Shown here piece after piece: positions 6,040-7,984 of a stretch of DNA of 7,984 nucleotides (positions are counted from its first letter, which is position 1; each line of letters starts with the position of its first letter). Source of the stretch: an uncultured Lachnospiraceae bacterium (lineage in GTDB: Bacteria > Bacillota_A > Clostridia > Lachnospirales > Lachnospiraceae); NCBI GenBank assembly GCA_946621895.1, contig CAMOOZ010000138.1, positions 1-7,984 on the forward strand. Reading direction: 5' to 3'. The notes under the pieces were generated by a model that was not told the origin of the DNA, made no database searches, and saw nothing but the letters and a program-made list of their open reading frames with translations. Made by a program: the position numbers and the translations under genes.

Positions 6040-7926
6040 TCAGGCCTCTGCGCCCGCCTTCCGCCTTTCCCTCCTGTTCATGTAAAAACCGAAGCCGGCA
6101 AGCCCAAGCAGAAGAGAAACGCCGAACACCGGATATGTAGAGGTACCTGCGCAGGAGGTATATCCCCCGATCCGGATGTATTCGGAGGCCACGGTCCTCA
6201 GTTCCTCCGGCGCAATCCCGTACCGCTCGGCATATTTCACGGCATCCACATAGAATTCCGATTCTGCCTTCGTGCCGTCCTCGCTCACCGTGACAAAAAG
6301 CTTTCCGTAAACCGTATCCCCGGCAGTAAGATTGTCGATATGCGAGGAATTCCCCCAGGCGTTCAGGCCGAAGATATAAAGCTCCGTCGTTCCGCTCTTT
6401 ATCGCCTGAAGATCCCCCGCGCTCAGCCAGGTCATATTGCCGTTTTCGTCCACTTTGGCATATTTAAAACCAAGATCTCCCCCGTTCCAGCCAAAGGTAT
6501 ATCCGCCCCAGCTGTTTTCCTGGGGGATACGGTTATAGAGGGTGACCGTGGCCACATCATAGGCGTTCGCGGTATGGGCATTGTACACACTTGTGCAGTG
6601 GCCCATGATGTTTTCCCCGTCGCTGTACAGCGAACATTCGCCGTCCACGGTGGCGGTCTGCGTCCCGGCGGTGGTATAGTCCAGACGGTCCACGGGATAA
6701 GTTGTCCACTCATCATAGATCCCGTCAATGCTGTCTTTGGAGATCGCCGCGGGATCTGCGGGCGCTGCCCCGCCCGTCAGCGCAAGGCCCTTCAGCGTCG
6801 GCTCCTCCGCGTCATAGCCGAAGCTCACCGTTTTGATGTAGGCGGGCAGGCGGTCGATGGGCACGGGGATCTCATAGCCCCCGTTATTCTTTCCTCCTAG
6901 ATGCACCACACCCTCAAGCTCTTCGTTGTCGTCCCCCGCCATGACCTTTCCATCCAGGATGCGGAACATAAAGGTGCGGTTCGTGTCCGTGACGATATCA
7001 AAATTGCCGGTGCTGTAGGATCCGCTCCAGTCCACCACATTTTCCAGGTAGATGTAGATCAGGCCCTTCTCCTCGGAAAAAACCCAGGCGCAGCGGGGCG
7101 GATAACCCGTATCCGTATTATTCGTGCCGGAGGAATAGAGCGGGGTGACCTCGATCACGCTCCAGTCCACCGCTCCGCCGATATTCTGTCCATAGGGGGA
7201 AAGCTCACCCGTTCCGGTCTCTTCCTCCGCCGCAGGCGCATCGGAAAGCTGCGCGGAAAGCTTATCTGCCGTCACGGATACACCCCTGTCCTCCCTGATC
7301 TCGGAAAAAGGGATGCGGATCGTCGTCGTAATATAATTGCTGCCGTGCAGCTCATTGTTAATATCTGTGGCGATCACCCTGTAGCCATCGCCATGCAGCG
7401 CCTTATAGCCATATTCCAAATAGATCTTTTCCGTGCTCCCGTCGCTGTAGGTGAGCACCATGTTCACATCATTCTGCAGGGGATATGCCCATTGATCGGC
7501 CCTGTAGCCATAGATCTCGAGCACGGCACTGCTGCCGTCCTGATAAAAGGACAGGCGCTGCACATGATCTTTCACCGAGGTCTGCGCCGCCTCGCCCGAG
7601 GAAGCCTCCTCTGCCTGCGCCGCTGCCGCCGGGATCACCTCCGCGGGAGCTTCTTCCGCCGTCTCCTCCGCGGGAAGGGCGGTGTCAGCCGTTTCCGCCG
7701 CGGCAGCCGTTTCTTCTTCAGCGGTGCTTTCTGCGGCGGCCGCTTCCTCTTCAGCAACCGCTTCCTCTGCCGGCTCCTCCGCAGAAGCCTCTGCTCCCGC
7801 TTCCTCCAGAACCTGTGTCTCCGCTTCCGTCTGCGCCGCAAGCACAGGAAGCTGACAGGCGGAAAACAGCATGCATCCGGCCATGCATGCGGAAAGGAAT
7901 GTGAACTTGCTTCGATTCTTTTTCAT
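6040..7926 (-). CDS. Exported surface protein with Firmicu-CTERM-type sorting signal, presumed XrtG substrate
   Basis: This 628-residue protein has a basic N-terminus (KKNRSK) and a hydrophobic core (8-29). Signal peptidase I cleavage after VLA (28-30) is likely. Residues 31-117 form an acidic Ala/Glu linker. Three beta-rich regions follow: about 118-215 and 276-372, which look like diverged copies of each other, and about 398-565, which opens with IDGIYDEW (400-407), reminiscent of CBM9-like carbohydrate-binding domains. The C-terminus has YTSCAGTSTYP (589-599), a helix (about 600-616) and NRRERRKAGAEA (617-628). This motif-helix-basic layout is that of exosortase sorting signals and fits the Firmicu-CTERM type. 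Four cysteines remain in the mature chain (279, 431, 444, 592). The gene heads the operon, with GGGAG six bases before its ATG, which argues for coordinated production with its processing enzyme. The molecular function is unknown; glycan binding or adhesion is a guess. Confidence 0.92.
   Translation of the reverse strand: MKKNRSKFTFLSACMAGCMLFSACQLPVLAAQTEAETQVLEEAGAEASAEEPAEEAVAEEEAAAAESTAEEETAAAAETADTALPAEETAEEAPAEVIPAAAAQAEEASSGEAAQTSVKDHVQRLSFYQDGSSAVLEIYGYRADQWAYPLQNDVNMVLTYSDGSTEKIYLEYGYKALHGDGYRVIATDINNELHGSNYITTTIRIPFSEIREDRGVSVTADKLSAQLSDAPAAEEETGTGELSPYGQNIGGAVDWSVIEVTPLYSSGTNNTDTGYPPRCAWVFSEEKGLIYIYLENVVDWSGSYSTGNFDIVTDTNRTFMFRILDGKVMAGDDNEELEGVVHLGGKNNGGYEIPVPIDRLPAYIKTVSFGYDAEEPTLKGLALTGGAAPADPAAISKDSIDGIYDEWTTYPVDRLDYTTAGTQTATVDGECSLYSDGENIMGHCTSVYNAHTANAYDVATVTLYNRIPQENSWGGYTFGWNGGDLGFKYAKVDENGNMTWLSAGDLQAIKSGTTELYIFGLNAWGNSSHIDNLTAGDTVYGKLFVTVSEDGTKAESEFYVDAVKYAERYGIAPEELRTVASEYIRIGGYTSCAGTSTYPVFGVSLLLGLAGFGFYMNRRERRKAGAEA
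6043..6165 (-). other. C-terminal sorting signal of the surface protein
   Basis: Residues 588-628 of the surface protein comprise a short Ser/Cys/Gly/Thr motif (SCAGTS, 591-596), a hydrophobic stretch of 16-17 residues rich in Gly and Leu, and a cluster of five Arg/Lys residues at the very end. The tripartite order is seen directly. Its assignment to the XrtG-recognised Firmicu-CTERM class rests on this layout and the adjacent exosortase gene. The exact cleavage bond is unknown. Confidence 0.85.
7576..7833 (-). repeat. Low-complexity region encoding an acidic Ala/Glu-rich linker
   Basis: Residues 32-117 of the surface protein consist mostly of Ala and Glu, in irregular A-E-E and E-E-A units (for example EEPAEEAVAEEE at 50-61), with a few Pro, Ser and Thr. 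The DNA is correspondingly repetitive (gcc/tcc/gcttcc on the plus strand). It probably spaces the folded modules from the signal peptide end. It is extremely acidic, and phase-conserving length changes between strains are likely. Confidence 0.85.
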
Positions 7927-7932
7927 CCTAAA

Positions 7933-7937
7933 CTCCC
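7933..7937 (-). promoter_or_regulatory. Ribosome binding site of the first gene
   Basis: On the minus strand GGGAG lies six bases before the ATG at 7926, a good Shine-Dalgarno match and spacing. It fixes the start of the signal-peptide-bearing protein. Confidence 0.8.
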
Positions 7938-7954
7938 AAGATCGTCAATCAGAG

Positions 7955-7967
7955 GTGAATAATTCAC
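7955..7967. promoter_or_regulatory. 13-base palindrome upstream of the operon, possible operator
   Basis: GTGAATAATTCAC is a perfect inverted repeat with 5-base arms and a 3-base centre. It ends 28 bases before the first start codon of the operon. It overlaps an AT-rich stretch (AATTAT on the minus strand) that could serve as a weak -10 box; the matching -35 would fall outside the window. It is too short and lacks a T-run to be a terminator. A repressor or activator site is possible, but a short AT-rich palindrome could arise by chance. Confidence 0.35.
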
Positions 7968-7984
7968 AGATAAAGATGATGTTA

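Noticed and set aside
7855..7887. Possible lipoprotein box in the signal peptide (LSAC at 11-14, MAGC at 15-18, FSAC at 21-24)
   Set aside because: The first gives too short a hydrophobic core and the others lack Leu at the key position. VLA at 28-30 gives a normal signal peptidase I site, and a C-terminal anchor makes N-terminal lipidation less needed. It is not fully excluded.
6901..7962. 353-codon plus-strand frame opposite the surface protein
   Set aside because: The Arg/Cys/Leu-rich end is the complement of the Ala/Glu linker. The minus-strand frame has a signal peptide, a sorting signal and a good ribosome binding site.
7959..7964. Minus-strand AATTAT as a -10 promoter box
   Set aside because: Only four of six consensus bases match, there is no TGn extension, and the -35 region would lie outside the window, so it cannot be called.
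1..7984. tRNA, rRNA, CRISPR array, insertion sequence, riboswitch or intrinsic terminator
   Set aside because: No such structure was seen. Nearly all bases are covered by overlapping coding frames, with no tandem direct repeats, terminal inverted repeats or hairpin plus T-run.

Overview
All recognisable genes lie on the minus strand and read right to left. Six frames follow one another with overlaps or single-digit gaps, so the window looks like one operon. It starts about 60 bases from the right edge and runs off the left edge. Codon choice, Gly/Ala-rich low-complexity linkers, GGGAG-type ribosome binding sites and the gene content all suggest a moderately GC-rich Firmicute, probably a Clostridia/Lachnospiraceae-type gut or rumen bacterium. 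That assignment is inference; there is no rRNA or other phylogenetic marker here.

Layout in transcription order: (1) 7926-6040, a 628-residue exported surface protein with a signal peptide, a long acidic Ala/Glu linker, beta-rich modules and a C-terminal motif + membrane helix + Arg-rich tail; (2) 6032-5427, a 201-residue membrane protein with the Cys/Arg/His triad of exosortases, matching the Gram-positive XrtG type; (3) 5446-4025, a membrane-anchored GT2 glycosyltransferase with processive-type motifs; (4) 4077-2773, a two-helix membrane protein with a Lys-rich cytoplasmic tail, an extracytoplasmic domain and a cytoplasmic domain that looks like a degenerate GGDEF fold; (5) 2776-2309, a small 6-pyruvoyl-tetrahydropterin-synthase-like protein that keeps the zinc histidines but has lost other catalytic residues; (6) 2312 to beyond base 1, a large polytopic membrane protein (770 codons visible, TTG start) of the PTPS-related membrane protein type.

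This set corresponds to the exosortase G / Firmicu-CTERM locus: dedicated substrate, sorting enzyme, associated glycosyltransferase, PTPS-like protein and PTPS-related membrane protein. These families are named in protein-family databases, but to my knowledge the chemistry, the anchor molecule and the role of the PTPS-like protein are unproven. The likely working model (inference) is that the substrate is exported, held by its C-terminal helix, and processed by XrtG. It may then be joined to a lipid- or polymer-linked glycan made or exported by the glycosyltransferase and the large membrane protein, with gene 4 as a possible sensor or regulator.

The only non-coding stretches are the 58 bases at the right edge (a ribosome binding site and a 13-base palindrome) and a 7-base gap between genes 1 and 2. 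I saw no tRNA, rRNA, CRISPR, insertion sequence or internal terminator.
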